From Onchidella celtica (taxonomy: Eukaryota; Mollusca; Gastropoda; Systellommatophora; Onchidiidae), in NCBI GenBank assembly GCA_963931925.1, contig OZ007575.1, positions 36,229,850 to 36,293,849 of the forward strand: a stretch of DNA of 64,000 nt, given 5' to 3'. The notes beneath the pieces are model-generated. The model was not told the DNA's origin, ran no database searches, and saw nothing but the letters and a program-made list of their open reading frames with translations. Shown here piece by piece: positions 13,301 to 28,300 of this stretch. The first letter of the stretch is position 1. Every line of letters starts with the position of its first letter. A program made the translations under genes and the position numbers.

Positions 13301-16300
13301 CATCTGGACCAGATAACATTGGAAGCAAAGTAGTGAGAACATGTGCTGAACAACTAGCAAAAATTTTTACTTTCATCTTCAACAAATCCTTTCAAAACCA
13401 TTACATACCAAACATTTGGAGATTGTCAAAAATCTTACCTGTCCCCAAAAAACCAAAAATATCTGAAATGAACGACCTTCGCCCAGTTGCATTAACTTCC
13501 ATTATCTTTAAATGCTTTGAAAAACTTGTTTTAACTGAACTAACGAAGGAGGTCAAACAAAATCTCGATCCTTTGCAATTTGCATACAAAGAAAACAGGA
13601 ACACAAAAGACGCCTTATTGTTTTTATTGCATAACATCTACAGTCATTTAGACACTGGTAAAACCTGTGTTCGTGTGCTCCTAGTCGATTTTTCGTCTGC
13701 GTTTAACACCATACAACCGCACTTAATGTTTCAAAAGCTTACCAACCTACACGTGAGTTCTTTTTTAAAGAGCTGGATCTTCGAATTTCTAACACAGAGA
13801 AGCCAGTTTGTGGATATAAACAACACATTTTCCAAATTACTCACAACAAACACAGGAGCGCCACAAGGCTGCGTGCTGTCACCTGCCTTGTATACATTGT
13901 ATACAAATGATTTCACTGTGACACACAACGACGTTTACCTTCTTAAATTTGCCGACGACTCTGCTATTTTAGGCCTTTTACCTAACTCTGGCCACGAATA
14001 TTCTAACATTGTACAATCCTTTCATTGTTGGTGTAATAACAACTATCTTCTACTGAATGTTAAGAAAACAAAAGAGCTTGTTTTTGACTTTAGGAAAAAT
14101 AACAACGATCCTGTTTGCCCTCTTACTATCAACAATGAAGAGGTTGAAATTGTCACAGAGGCCAAATATCTTGGCATTACTATTGATTCATTGCTTAACT
14201 GGCATGCGCATGTAACATATGTATACAAGAAAGCCAACCAGCGCATGTATTTCCTCAGAAAGCTCCGCTTTTTAAAAGTTAGCAAAAGCATTCTGAAAAT
14301 ATTTTACACCATGGCTATTCAGAGCGTTTTGATGTATGGAGTTGTCTGTTGGGGAGGAAACATCTTACAAAAAGATAAAAATAAGATCAATAATTTAATT
14401 AAAAAAGCATCCAAAATTTGTATCTGTGATCTGCCATATTTTGATGAGCTGGTGCTTGTATTAAAAAAGCTAATATTATTATATATGACCCCCAACATCC
14501 CCTGAACAAGGAATATATAAGATCTGTAAGAAGTTTAAGGCTGTTGTCAAAGAAAAGTAAAACTGAGCGCTACTTTAAATCGTTTATTCCATCATCAACT
14601 AGGATGTTACAATAATGTCGTCATCTCGATCGTAATCTGTGCACAGTTGAATTATGTCCTGCGTGTCAGGTCAATGTGTTTTAGTTAGGGAAGCATATTG
14701 TGTGCACTGTTAATTTTGTTAATTTAGTTAATTTATCAGTGTGTGTGTATATATGTGTGTGTGCGCGCTATGTATCATACTTTCTGCTTCTGTAACTGTA
14801 TTGTTGTGTATTCAATGATCAAAACAAATTTCCTTGTACAAGGACGAATAAAATTTATCTTATCTTATCTTATCTTATCTTATAAATGGAAATGAGGACT
14901 TGTATGTTGTAAGGATCTTAAGTAATGTACTCAGCAATGACATTACATAGCATTACAGTGGAGGTTAACTGATTTTTCCATCTTATCCAGAGGTAATTTG
15001 CCTCGTGCATATAATGATGATATATACTATTAATAATGTTTAATGATAAGGAGAGATAGTTTCAGTATAATATTGAAATGACAGTCGAAGCGTGGTTAAA
15101 ACATTTTATAACTTTTGTGGTTTTTCTGCTCTAGAATCTAGAGGGTTAATCGCTACCTTAGTTCTTGTTTGCTCCAACTCCACTTTTCTCACAATTCAGA
15201 AATTCGACCTTAACAGTTTGCGCTTTAGTTTATGATAAGAAGTTGAATAAATCGGAACGGTAAAACAGCTTGATAAGTGCCAAAAGGCATGTTGAACATG
15301 ACAGTTATGTGTCAAGGGGTGCATTTGTTGTGCCTCTTCTACACTAAAAGATCTCCAGTTTTTCAGAAAATGGAGACAGAAGAAACATGAACTACAATGC
15401 CGCATAATGTAAACAATTACCCGATATGGATATGGGGTGGAAATGTCCACATGTACTCTCTTCCAATCACTGGCTTCGCTGGATGACCACAATGTACTGG
15501 CATCCGTGACAGCATCAGAAAATCCGCCTGGACCGTATGTGGCTAACAGCACTTTCAGTTGGCTGGACGTGGAACCGTTCTTGGTGAACCAGAAATCCAG
15601 ACATTCATCACCAACTGCTGGATAAAGCGGTGATTGAATCTTTGCCTGTGATGGAGAGCTGGTAATGCGGCTAAGGTCTGCCTCAATAACGTGACCTGGG
15701 GGAGTTGAATGAATACAGTTATATGGCCGAGAATAGCTGAAACTCGCGGTTGTCGACAATAATTATGAATAAGGTTAGTCCCAGTGCCGGATGTATGTAG
15801 GGGGGGGGGGGGTGGTGGCAAAAAGGTCATGGTCGTCTGAATCTGGCCCTCATTACTGGTAGCTCGTCTTTACAAAATTTTCAGGAGAAACAACAAAACA
15901 ACAATAAACGGTGAAACTTTCTTTCCTTTTCTTTTGCGTTATATTGTATCGTTTCCAGATTATTTCTTACGCGATATTTTGCTACATAGGGCTTTTTTTT
16001 TCTTTTTGCCATGTTACGACATAACTTTTTTTGTCAGACTTAATAGTTACGATATTCTAAAAACATCGTTTAACCCTAACTTTTCAGATTTAAGCCCACA
16101 CTTGTAACACAGACTGTGGGCTGTTAAGGGCTACACAAATACCGAATATCCCATTTTTTGAAAAATGTCGAGTTTACCTCGCTGTAGCGTGAAGGTGGCA
16201 AGAGGGCTGTGGTTAAGGTCTATACAGTCATGATTTGGTGACCGCCTTACCTAAGGAGGTTCGGTATGTGCGGTCCGCGGGAGCGAACACGTCAGTGGCC

Positions 16301-19300
16301 AGTTTGAGCAACCACTGATCACTTCCAGTTGGCGGGCCGAAACCAGCAGGGCCATTTTCAAAATCGATCTTTCCTGTGGAAGTACAAAGGACAATGGCGC
16401 TTGATAATAATAATGCGCTCTACACAATCACAAAAGCGGCCAGTTCCTACATGAATGAACTGTACTTTTAAAAATATGGTTCTCACGCCCGCCTTCATAT
16501 TTTGGGGGGGGGGGGGGATCAGTTTGAAATGCGATTTGGAATGTATCAAATCTATGCACAACTCAATCATTACATATAAGTAAATAGATAATGAATAAAT
16601 ACATAATTTAGCGAACAGAGTGAGAAACCTAATTTAATGATAAATAGACAGATAACTACATGGATATGTTCATACATGGGTAAGTAAAGAAATTGAAACT
16701 GGATATACAGATAAATAAATAGATCAGTAAGAAAGTACCTAGATAAACACGTAAATAAATACATAGTTGTCTGTAAGGACTATCCTGGGGACTGGACCCA
16801 GCTGAAATCTTGTTTACCCCAGAATTGTGAACTACTGAACTCTGCATTGTCGGCTGTTCTCGAAGCCTTGATTTAAAGTTAAAACAAATGACTTTGCCAT
16901 TAACAGATTCAGTAGTAGATCATATTTTCTTTCAAGTTAACTACCTTTTAATCACAGCTAGGGCAGTGTAATTTAACAAAACTTTTCCAGTTATAATTTC
17001 ATTTGTTACAAAATCATAACCATAAGAAGCCTGAAGCCACAATATTTCGACGATAGTTGGAGACCAACACAGACTTCATGTTTGGGGGGTACTCCTAGAA
17101 AAATATCATAGTAAAGTAGTTTACTTAACAAGTGTCACTGTTACAAACCCTGTTTAAGTGTCACTGTTACAAATCCTGTTTAAGTGTCACGGTTACAAAC
17201 CCTGTTTAAGTGTCACTGTTACAAATCCTGTTTAACCCCTCCCCCCCACCCCCTCCAGCCCCTCTGCCGCTCGTCTTTGATCAGTAAACGTTTGCTTTCA
17301 TTTTCTGTACAAATTTATTTAGTCAGCACAAACGGGACAGGTTGCTGTACTGAAACGATAGCTGTCGCAATGAACTTGAGGAAAAAACACAAACCCCAAT
17401 CGTTTTTGTCTTTTTCAAAAATGTCTGGACGATTGTCACAGATATCGGGTAGTCAGGATGGAAGAGAGAAACGGCCCATAAAGTCTACCCTGACAGCCGT
17501 TCTACAGTTCTTTGGATCTCTCTTAAATACAATTAACATTGAAAAGGAATTTAAGAACAAAAAAAAAACAACAACAAACAAACAAAAAAGTAGCCACTAC
17601 TAACACAATGGACGAGTGTCATGTCTCTATGCGACCAGAAAGGGCAGGCTGCAGCAAATTACAACGATTACTCCCGTGTATACTTCATTTTGATGAATGC
17701 AAATGCAAAATCTGCAACAAAGCCTGCGGCCCAGGGATCTGACTGTACAGTCACAGCAAAGCCCTGCAGCAACCCGATCTGACATACTATGGACCACAGA
17801 CTAATAAAATACCCAGACTGGATGATCCTATTGTGTGACGTCACAAAACAGCGAAAGGTCGTGAACCATCCGCCATTTTAGGTTTACGGTGGCGACCAAC
17901 GCTTCAGCATAGCTACAATTTTGAATGATACCATTTTGAGGCGCCTACTGAACGCGGAAGTTTGGTTCCGCACCAAGAAATTAATGCACGTACAACCAAT
18001 CTTGACAAATAAAAAGAAATTTCTACTGCAGATAGAACTAGAATCGGAATTTTCCGAGCGGCGGCCATGTTGATTATAAGGTCGCCGCTCGGGAAATTCC
18101 GTAAAAAACGACACAGCCCGAAGCTCGCGTTTCCAGTCTGGTTAATTTATTAGCCTGCGCTATGGACGCACAAGTCATTGTCTCTCGAGACAGAAGGAGG
18201 CCAACAACATAACAACAACAAACAAACAAACAGTTCCTTCTGATCAAGCAGTCAGCGAAATAAATGTTACTTTTAAATAAGATATTGAAGTAAGAAGATG
18301 AAAGGCATGTGTTGCTGTTGCAGTGATAAGTGAGGCAGATTTGGGAAATGGTCCACAATGCCAGTTTTTTTCAAAATTGAGTTAAGGGTATACTGTGAAA
18401 GTACAAAGTTAATGTTCTGAGAAGATTGCACTTTATTTCATGTAAAAATGTTGCAAACTGACCAGATTATGGCTATTCCATGGTGGGAAGGTGGAAAAAG
18501 TCGCTTTTGAGAAAAACATGTCTACAAAACTTTAAAAAGACCGTTAGATTGGATCAGAAAAAAAAAAGAGAAAAAAGAAAATTTATCGGCGGAATTCATG
18601 AAAATCCTTTTGCCCAAGCATAAAGAAATGAGTGGGGAATCTATTTATGCCGAAAACTGATATAGGACCTATAAGTCCCTATCCATCAATTTTTGGCTTC
18701 ATCTCGAAAGTGCCGAGCGCGACATGTGGACCATTTCTCTAGAGCGCCTCGCATGAAACTGAGAAAGTATTGAAGAAACCAATATTTCGGACACTTTTGA
18801 CAACTATTCACACAAGGACAGCGATTCACGTAAGTACATCACTGACAAGAACGAAACAGCTTCGCAGAAAGACAACACGACGTAAACCGAGACACATGCA
18901 GAGGATACCGAGACGGTACAATTCGCCAAATTCCGCCCGTCGACTTGCGCGCGTATCATCCATGTCAACAACGCAACATTTCGCACCACAACCCTTCATA
19001 ATTGAACGATGGAGAGTAGTGCCAAAGAGCTCTGTGAGTAGTACTCACCATGTTTATAATAATATTCGAGCAAGTTGTGGACATAAATATAACTTCGTCT
19101 CGGTTTTCTGTGTCTCAGGTTCCAAACGAAAAATGTCTTAAAGTAAATATTGTGTTGCATTGCAATTCACTTCTGCATGTGCAATATGCCAAAGTACCTG
19201 TTCTTGAACAAGCTCCATGAACCAGTTTGAAATCATCCAGGCGAACTGAGCCAGTCTGATAATTTCCCATCTTAACCGTGATGAGTAACTGTGAATAAAG

Positions 19301-22300
19301 ATGTTTTGTGTTTTTCAAATGTCAAACATCAAATGTAAATTAACGAATAAATTCTCCCCCTACCTTAATTTAGTCCTATCCTTTATGGAAAAAAAAATGC
19401 CCCTAAACTCTCATTTGTCCCTTCCTAATGAATATAATGGAACTTTGCTAATATATCTTGTGTGAATGGGTAAATGCTTTCTTTTGCCTCTTAAATTTAT
19501 CAACTTGGAATGAAAAAAAAACAACAACAACCCTTTTTGCTCACTTAAGAAATTAGCTGATGCGCCCTCTGATTAGTATTTTGTTCACCCTGAAAAGTCG
19601 TTCGTAATCATGATTCCAGTTGGTGCAATAACGCTTCAGAGGATATTTTTATCATGACCACCGCGAAGCATTACTTTTTTGGTCTGAAATACACAGCTAC
19701 GAAGGGAACCATTTCAGTGGCCAACGGAATGCTAACCATGTTGAATATCCCAGTATGTTCATGCGTAATGCGACATGCTCTGTAAAGCGATGTACGACAA
19801 TCGGGTTCGCGTTGAGAACTTACGTAAATTCAGTTCGTGTTCGACGTTCGTTAATAAATTAATTATCGACAGTGCCACAGCTGTGAGCAAGAAAAGTGCG
19901 AAATATACTGTGGAGAGGGCATTGTCACAATTCAAGACAGACTTCTAATCAAATTCAAATCACAGGTTTCTGAACGAATTAAACACAGAGTAACTGGTTA
20001 CCGTATCGAGTCTGCAGCTGCGTCATTAACAGGTGAGTTCGTGCCACACCATGAAAACTGAGGTAGTAAAATGGTAACACATTTCATGCTTTTACTTCAA
20101 CAGATATCCTATCTTAATATAATGAGTGGTCCACCAAACTGTTTATTGTAATATAGCAATTAGCAAAGGTCCTTGGTTTCAGAGGATCTCTGCCCTTCGC
20201 AGTTACACTCAGTTAGTTAGCAAGGTGGTCTAGAGGCAAGGTGCTCGCCTCTCATGCCAAGGGCCCCGGGTTCAAAACCCGGTCGGTGCAGGCATGTTGG
20301 AAGTATGGGATTTCTCTTATATTTTCATGTCCCTGATCCTATAGGGGGGAGGTAGGATCGAGTACCTAGTCTTCTCGTATAAGGACGAAAAAATTCGGAG
20401 GGCCCGTGCGCACGTTAAAGATACCTTGGCAGTTGGAAATCGTAAAGAGCAGGCCGAACAGGCCGCTGCCCGGGCAAAATTAAATAAAATTCATCCCTGC
20501 CATCCCCTCCTCATTTCCCCACCCTCCCCCCCCCAAAAAAAACCCGCCGACCGGCGCTGCACTGTGGCGACGACGTGCCTGCTCCAGTTGTAACTGGGCT
20601 GCAGTGGCACAAAGGAAAATTTCCCAAATGGGATTAAAGAGTTATACAAATACAAATACAAAATACAAATACAAAAATAAGTATGCCACTTTTAAATATG
20701 ACCCATAAAGTATTGAAGTAAGAGGACGAAAGGTATTCGTTTTAAGTCAAAGGGATATGAAAATTTCAGAAAATTTTGAAAAGACCATTATTTCTGGAGC
20801 CTTTCACAACTGCTCATGTACAAGGACAGCCTCTGGTCACGTAACAACATCACAAATTCCTGTGTGGCTTGACAAAATTGCCTTTCTCCACCCCACGTGG
20901 GAAGAATACCTCCAGCAAATCAGAACTGTTTAGTATCCCACCCCACAACCTTCACATTTTGTGTATTGCCTCCTGCTGCCCATTTCTCCAAAAATACACA
21001 GTAAATTCTAAAGAATGAAAATCAGAACATTTAAAAGAAAAGTATTATGAAATGGCTTTTGTTAGGGGAGCGTGGTACTTTACATAGAAATCTCTAGCTG
21101 AACAGAGAACACAACTCAGTATTTTCTCTATTTGGCTTCGTAATTAGGCAACGTTCTCCTAACAAGGTGCTTGTGAAATAATTATTACCTTGTAGTCCCA
21201 GTCGCTCTGAATGTTGATTGTTGCTGGGGTCCATGTGTTCACATCCTCAGTGTATGCCCGCCACAATGGCGTTGTAGCGGCCCCACTTACCATGGCGACG
21301 TTCAATTCGGATCCTCCGGTGTGAGTCATTCTGAATAAGTAAAAATTGGTTGCAAAATTGACTGAAACTAGCTTTCTACGAGGTCTTTTCCCTGGTCATT
21401 CGGTTCAGCATTATTATCGTTTTTTTTTTCTTTCGCAACCTTAGTTCTTGTTTGCATCTCCATTTTCTGAAAAACTGTAGATATTTTTGTATGTAGAGGA
21501 GGTATAGCAAATACACACTTTGACACTTGTTTGAAATGCGTTATGGCACTTATCAAGCTGTTTCACAGTTCCGATTTAGTCAAACTCATTATCGTAATAC
21601 TGAAGCCACAAACGTCTAACGTTGAAAATGGGACACGGTGGTCTAGAGGCAAGGTGCTCCCCTGTCCTGCTGAAGGTACCATGTTCGGCCCCCGGTCGAA
21701 ACAGGCATGTTAGAATTTACTTTTTTTGGGGGGGGGGGTGTCCTGTCGGTAGGTTGGATCAAGCACCTATTCTTCTAACATAAGGACGAAAAAACTCGGA
21801 GGACCCGTGTGCATGTTGAAGATACCTTGGGCAATTAAACGACAAGATGAGCAGGAGAAACAAGGCCGCTGCCCGGGCAAACTTCTAAAAAAAAAAAAAC
21901 ATCCCTGCCCCTCCCCTTCAAAAAAAAAACCCCACACACACATAAAAACATTGGCAAGAAAAATAAAAACAAGACAAGTGAGGTGTAAATGTCAGTGGCA
22001 GCGAATATCCTAAAATAAAGACCTAAACACGTTGAATTTCTCAGCCGTGCAAAAAGTGGAGTTGGAACAAACAAGAACTAAGGTCACTTTTTGAAGAACT
22101 GGAAGGGGACATCATGAAAAGCTATATTCAAATATTTCTTTCTGCCTCACGCGGGGATTAATTTAATTATTATTTCGGCCATTTTGCGAAACATGGTTGT
22201 GTTTTTAACCGGTGGATGTATTTTCGGAAATTATGAGTCGGACCAGGATAAGGTTTGGCCAGGTGGCCACAATAACATTTCCCGGACGAAATGAGCGCAT

Positions 22301-25300
22301 CGTGTTTTCGGAAACTGGCCAAACATTGCCCTGCCTCAGTTCCCGTTTGTTCGAATTAAAAAAATTTTTTTTTGTTATCACAACTGGGGAATTCGAGGTT
22401 AAACGTTTGCGGCTTTAGTATTGTGGTAGGCGACACAACTCATTTTAAAGATGTGTCAAATTGTGTATTTGTTATAGCTCTTCTGCGTGCTAAAAGATCT
22501 CCAGATTTGCAGAAAGTGGAGATACAACGAAACAAGACATAAGATCGCGATATATAAAGGTAGATTTGCAAGGAGTTCTCCGCTAACACCCCCATCGATG
22601 TAGGTTGTTGAGAAACGAACATTTCGGGATTAATTGAGTAAAAATCTCAAACTAGGTTTTGGTCAGAAAAAAAGTATTTAACTCATGCTTGCTTTGATTT
22701 TTTTCTCAATATTTTTATTATATGGGCGAGTGTGTGATTACTGTCAACTTTTAAGGCCTCGAGGCCTTCAGCCTGTGGCGTATTGCTGCTGTTCACTACA
22801 AGTCCTGCACAGATTCGCACTGTAGGAGTGTGAATTAGAATTGGTGCGAGTTTTTCTTTTTATTACAAGATAAGGAATTTTAAGGATGGTGGCAATCCAG
22901 TGACTCACTTGAACCAAAGACTGAAACAGCTGACGCCCATTGTTGGAGGAAGTAGTGGAGACAAGGCTGAGGCTGTTTCTTTGTTGAAGATTTTTGTGCT
23001 GTCAGTAAACAGATAACCTCCTGCGGAAATTGATCACAAAATAATAATAGCTGATTCCAGAGAACATCATTCCAAAAGTTGAGTCTTTTCGAGAGCCCTA
23101 AACCACCATAGGCGACTGGACCGGACAATCTCAATGTTAACTCATAATGACACGCCAGTGTTGTTTCTTGATCAAAACTACAGATAAATTCGGCTTTTGA
23201 GGAAAATATACGGGGGGTGAAAAGGGAAGGAGGGTTGGGGATTGTGGGGGAATTAACAACAATTTTTAACTGGTCTTCAACACTCCCACCTCCACTTCTT
23301 TTGAAAGCGAACGGCACTAGGCACGAGCTTTCGAGAAACAAAGATCTTTAACTACCACCTACCCCCTTTTCCATTTATCAGTACTCGTATCTCCAAGTTT
23401 GGGTTAGAAAAATGTTCTCCTGTTCAAACAGTTTTGACTGTGTAACTATTAGTCCGATAAATCTAAGACATGGGTTTGAAGTAACTGCAACATAAATGGT
23501 TTCTTTACAGAACAGTAGTCCGTACCATCCAAAACAACATATCAAAAATCGGACAAAATCGGACCACGGGAAATTAGATAAAAAATTGTTTTAATTAATT
23601 AAAATTATATAACATGACGCATTTTGGCAACCGGAGTCCCATACTTTTACTCTGAACCGGGAACGCCGTTACCGAGGTGTCACATAAGTCAAAGATCAAA
23701 GCACATACCATCCCCACCCCCTCTTGACAAAGGTGTAGATGTCAACCGCCGGTGGATAACAAAAAGTATGGAACACTATTTCTGTCGCCTTTCAGAATTT
23801 CTCTAAAGATATAAAAGGAGACTGAAACACAGGAACTTTTGTGCTTTGTTTTTGTGCTGAAATTTGCGATTAGCCTTTTGAGAAAAGTAATTACTTTGCA
23901 CAGGAAATGACATTAATATAATAATAATATGATTTGACTTCCGCAATGTATGTACTTCACTGATATAATTTTGGTACATGTACAAGGATGGTACATTGAA
24001 TGCCGTTTCTCTTCTGGGCCGTAGATGTCTTCATTATCCAGTCTATGGCTAGCAGGAACAGGAAGGATGAGAGGCGACAGCCCTGTCTCACTCCTCTCTG
24101 TACTTGGAAAGGGTCGGTGACCTGTCTGTTGGGTATCACCCACAGGGTCATCCTTTCATAAGAGTTTTTTGATAATGTAGGTGATTTTCCATAGTGTCTC
24201 AGCAACTTCCAGAGGGTCTGCCGGTGCTGTCGTAGTCAATAAATTTGACGTAGAGAGGTGAATTATATTTGTTGTGCCGGTCTCACGTCTGGAAGACCAC
24301 ACACACACACACACGGTGACACTGGCATATTTATGTGCTCACCGTGGTCAGTAGCCTCCTAATAGTTAACCTTGTCTTTTGTCTCCTCTCCACCAGTCCT
24401 AGGGTCGTTGTACGTTACATCGTGAGAAAGCAAGTTTTTTGTCCGTCTTTGTTCTTGTTTAACTATATATGTAGGATGCCTGGGAGTTCAGTCAGTCGGT
24501 GTAGTAAAATTTCCAACAGGACATTAAATGATGGCAACACCAGATCTGACCGAAATTTGCGTACTCTGCAATCAAGAAATCCAGCCGGAAGAAGTTGTTA
24601 CAGAACTGACTGTAAAGGGACGAGATGGAATTAACCGAGCTAGTGAAATGCGGGGTGATAAGATCGATGTCGTGGAAGGCCAAAGAGCCCATGTTGGATG
24701 CCGTAAGCAATATACAAATATTAAAGCTATTTCAGCCTCGCAGCGATCTAAGGAGAGAAGCAGTCAAGAGACAGTTGTTCCATTCCAGCGTCAGTTGCGA
24801 TCGGACACATCTTTCAACTTTCAGCGTGATTGCCTGTTTTGTGGAAATGCAATTCCTAGCACCTCAAAACAAAAGCAGCCAGGTTCATTTCCTGTTAGAA
24901 CGGAAAGAAAGTTCACAGATACCATCAGAGAACTTTGCCAAAAGCGCAACGACGAATGGGCTCGACAGGTCCTTGGTCGACTGGAATATGCAAGAGATCT
25001 GCATGCCAGTGATGCACTATATCACCAAACCTGCAGTGTTAATTTTCGTGCCAATAAGCGAAAGCCAGTGTCTCAATCGCAGACCACTGAGAAGCCAGCT
25101 AAACGTTCTAAAGGAGGCAGACCAATTCAACCAGGAAAGGCCGATGCGTTTCATCAAGTCGTAGACTACTTGCAAGCTCACAAAGAGGGGCAAATCACTG
25201 TCAGTGATCTGGTTGAAAAAATGAGTGAACTTACCAATGACCCATTTTCAACAAGATACATGAAGAAACGACTTCAGGACCATTTTGGTGACAAAATTGT

Positions 25301-28300
25301 CATTGCAGAAATGCACGGAAAGGCTGATGTAGTAACACTTCGAGAGACTGTATCGGAGATACTCCATGATTTCTACAACAGACAAACTAGGAATGATCCT
25401 GAAGCCGAAAAGAGGTTCATAATAAATACTGCTGCACGTTTTATTTTGTCTGATATTAGAGACATTCCATCAAACAAAGACAACGCGTATCCTGTTAATG
25501 AAGAGCTATCTTCTCTGAACAAAAGCTTGGACTTCTTGCCATCCTCCCTAAAAGATTTTTTGAATGAACTGATGACGGGAAAAGACTCCTCTCTGAAAGT
25601 TGCCTCTATGGGTCAAGCAATAATGCAGTCAGCAAGGCCACGAATACTCATTTGTCCCCTGCTGATAGGATTAGGCGTTCAAATGCATCATCTCTTTGGT
25701 TCCAGACGCCTCACTGACACACTGAATTCCCTTGGCTTCTGTAGTTCTTATTCTGAGGTGACGCAGTCTTCCGTGGAGTTGCAATGCCGGAGTTTGACAA
25801 AGAAAAGCATTTACTGCAATATGTTGCCGACAACGTAGACCACAATTCTTGCACCCTTGATGGTTGTAACACATTTCATGGAATGGGCATGATTGGTGTG
25901 ATTACACCAAGTGTGAATTGTTCATTTCCTGTCAAGAGAATTAAGGTCACAGCCGAAGATGTTGCAGCTGTTGGAAAGATTCAAGTGCACTTCTACAGAT
26001 CCGAAAGAGAAGCTGAAACATCTCTGATTCTCAAACACCTACCCACTGTCGAGGCTGAGGATCCATTTATAGGCACTGATATTTTGTGGAAAACATGTTG
26101 GCTTCTGCGCCCAAACAGACCCTCTTGGGTTGGTTTTATGCAGTCAACGAGCGAGGGAGCCCACGAGGGCACATCTAGTGTGATGTTTCTCCCTATAATT
26201 GACTTAAACCCGAATGACTTAACATGCATATTTTCAACATTGACTTTCCTTTCGGATCAGGCAAAGGAATGCCATGTAGATCCCATTGTCACCTTTGATC
26301 AACCTCTGTACTGGAAAGCTTGCATGATAATTGACTCAGAACCTCCGACAAGTCTGTTGAAATCTATGGTATTAAGGCTGGGAGGTTTTCATATGCAGAT
26401 GAGTTTCTTGGGATGCATCGGATATGTCATGGCTGGCTCCGGTCTTGAAGATGCTTTGGAAGTTATATATGCACCAACAACCGTTGGACATATGCTGAGT
26501 GGAAAGGCGGTGGCAAGAGCACTCCGTGGACACTTCAGTGTTGATACTGCCCTCCATGCACTTATTATCTCTCGGAACTTTGGTGTTCCATTGCGTCATG
26601 TTGGTCGCGACGATGAAGACGATGACGAGGACTCTGCAGACGCAGAAAAGGAGAAAAGTGACGACAATCAAGATAACACAATGCAAAGAGCAGCACAAAT
26701 GCTTGATGATCTTCTTGAAAGTAAAACGTCTGCCGAGGCAGTATATGAAACCACCGTTATTGCTTCCATTAATCAGAGTTTGTTAGAAGAAAGGAATATG
26801 GCAGGCAAGGCCAACAGGCTTACTGCAAAACTGTGGTTTTTGTACATGGACATGGTTGAGGTTCTGCGCAAGTTTATCAGAGCAAAGAGAACAGGAAACT
26901 GGAAGCTGCACCTTCAAGCGGTTGCGGATATGTTACCCTTTTTTGCTGCTTGTGGGCATAATGCCTATGTCAAATCCAGTTACGTATACTTACAGTCGAT
27001 GCTGGATCTCCATGAAACGTCTCCAAGGGTGTACAGATTGTTCATGAGTGGAAAACATACAGTTCGACGCATTGATCGCTTCTGGGCCGGACTGTCTACT
27101 GACCTCGTCATCGAACAGATTCTCATGAGAAGTTTAAAGTCCAGCAGAGGGTTGACCCGGGGCCGTGGACTGGATGAGTCACAACGGACGTCATGGTTAT
27201 TGTCAATGCCTGCATGTACTGTCGTGAGTGAAGCAATGGACCGTGTTACTGGATGCCAAGAAGACAATGACCAGCATGTGGATGTCACTTTTTCTCGAAG
27301 AGAGCGTGATAGGAAAGACATTGGCAAACTGATCACTTTTCTGCAGCTCAGAAATCCATTTGCAGATGACATCCTTACTCTGAGAAATATTTCTACTGGG
27401 TTTGTTGCGGACAAGGCTGTTAATATTACCAATGCCAAGCTCATTGGGCAGACTATACTGTCATCAATGAGTGGCAAAGATATCAAGAAATATTCATTCG
27501 GCAAGAAGCAGCGGGCCGTAAATATGTCAGCAAAGGAGGCTATCAAGATTGGCAGTGACAGTTTACAGATTGATCCATGTCTCTTGTTCCAGCGATTGGT
27601 GACTGCATCCAAAGAGGCACCTGAAGATCAGAGAGACATCTTCAAATATGAACTATCTGGACACCCAGCCTTCCTCTTTGAATCCTCAGGTCTTATGAGA
27701 GCTGCAAAGAAATCTGACTTCGCCGATTCAATCAAGACCCTCGCTGAAGACAAAATTCCAGGCGTCACAAAGAGCACACCAGGACCTGAGGAGGATCTGG
27801 CTTATGTCTTGGATGGTGGGTCTCTGATTCACCGCATCCCTTGGCCAAGAGGACAAACATATGATAAGATATGTCAAATATACGTTGACTACGTCGTACG
27901 GAGATACAAAGACGCAACAATCGTCTTTGACGGATATGTTGGCGGGCCTTCAATTAAAGATACTGCCCATATCAGGAGGCGTGCAACAAATGGAAATAAA
28001 GTGCTGTTCCATGGAAGAACGGTGCTGGGTTGCAAGAAGGAAGTCTTGTTATCAAATCTCGACAACGAACAGAGATTCATTAATTTGCTTTCTTCCCACT
28101 TCCATGGAACGCATGTTAAGATCATCCAAGCAACAGGAGATGCAGATGTACTCATAACCACAACTGCTACAGAATCTGCCAAAACAAAACCGACCGTCGT
28201 GGTTGGAGAAGATACCGATCTTCTTATTCTCCTCTGCCATCATGCGGATCCACATTCAAAAAAGATTTTTCTCAAGTCAGATATTCATAGGCAGGAACAG

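Noticed and set aside
13333..14505. Host gene with a reverse-transcriptase domain
   Set aside because: 5'-truncated, with a frameshift and a tandem-repeat tail: an ordinary dead LINE copy.
18770..19141. Arg/Thr-rich 123-codon ORF
   Set aside because: No domain, no splice context, and no similarity to anything else in the window.
22880..23341. 153-codon minus-strand ORF across exon 19
   Set aside because: It reads exon 19 in the wrong frame and runs through the acceptor. The MAM frame with CCGCAG as acceptor fits both neighbours.
26980..27612. 210-codon minus-strand ORF
   Set aside because: Antisense shadow of the transposon central ORF, which has the recognisable motifs.
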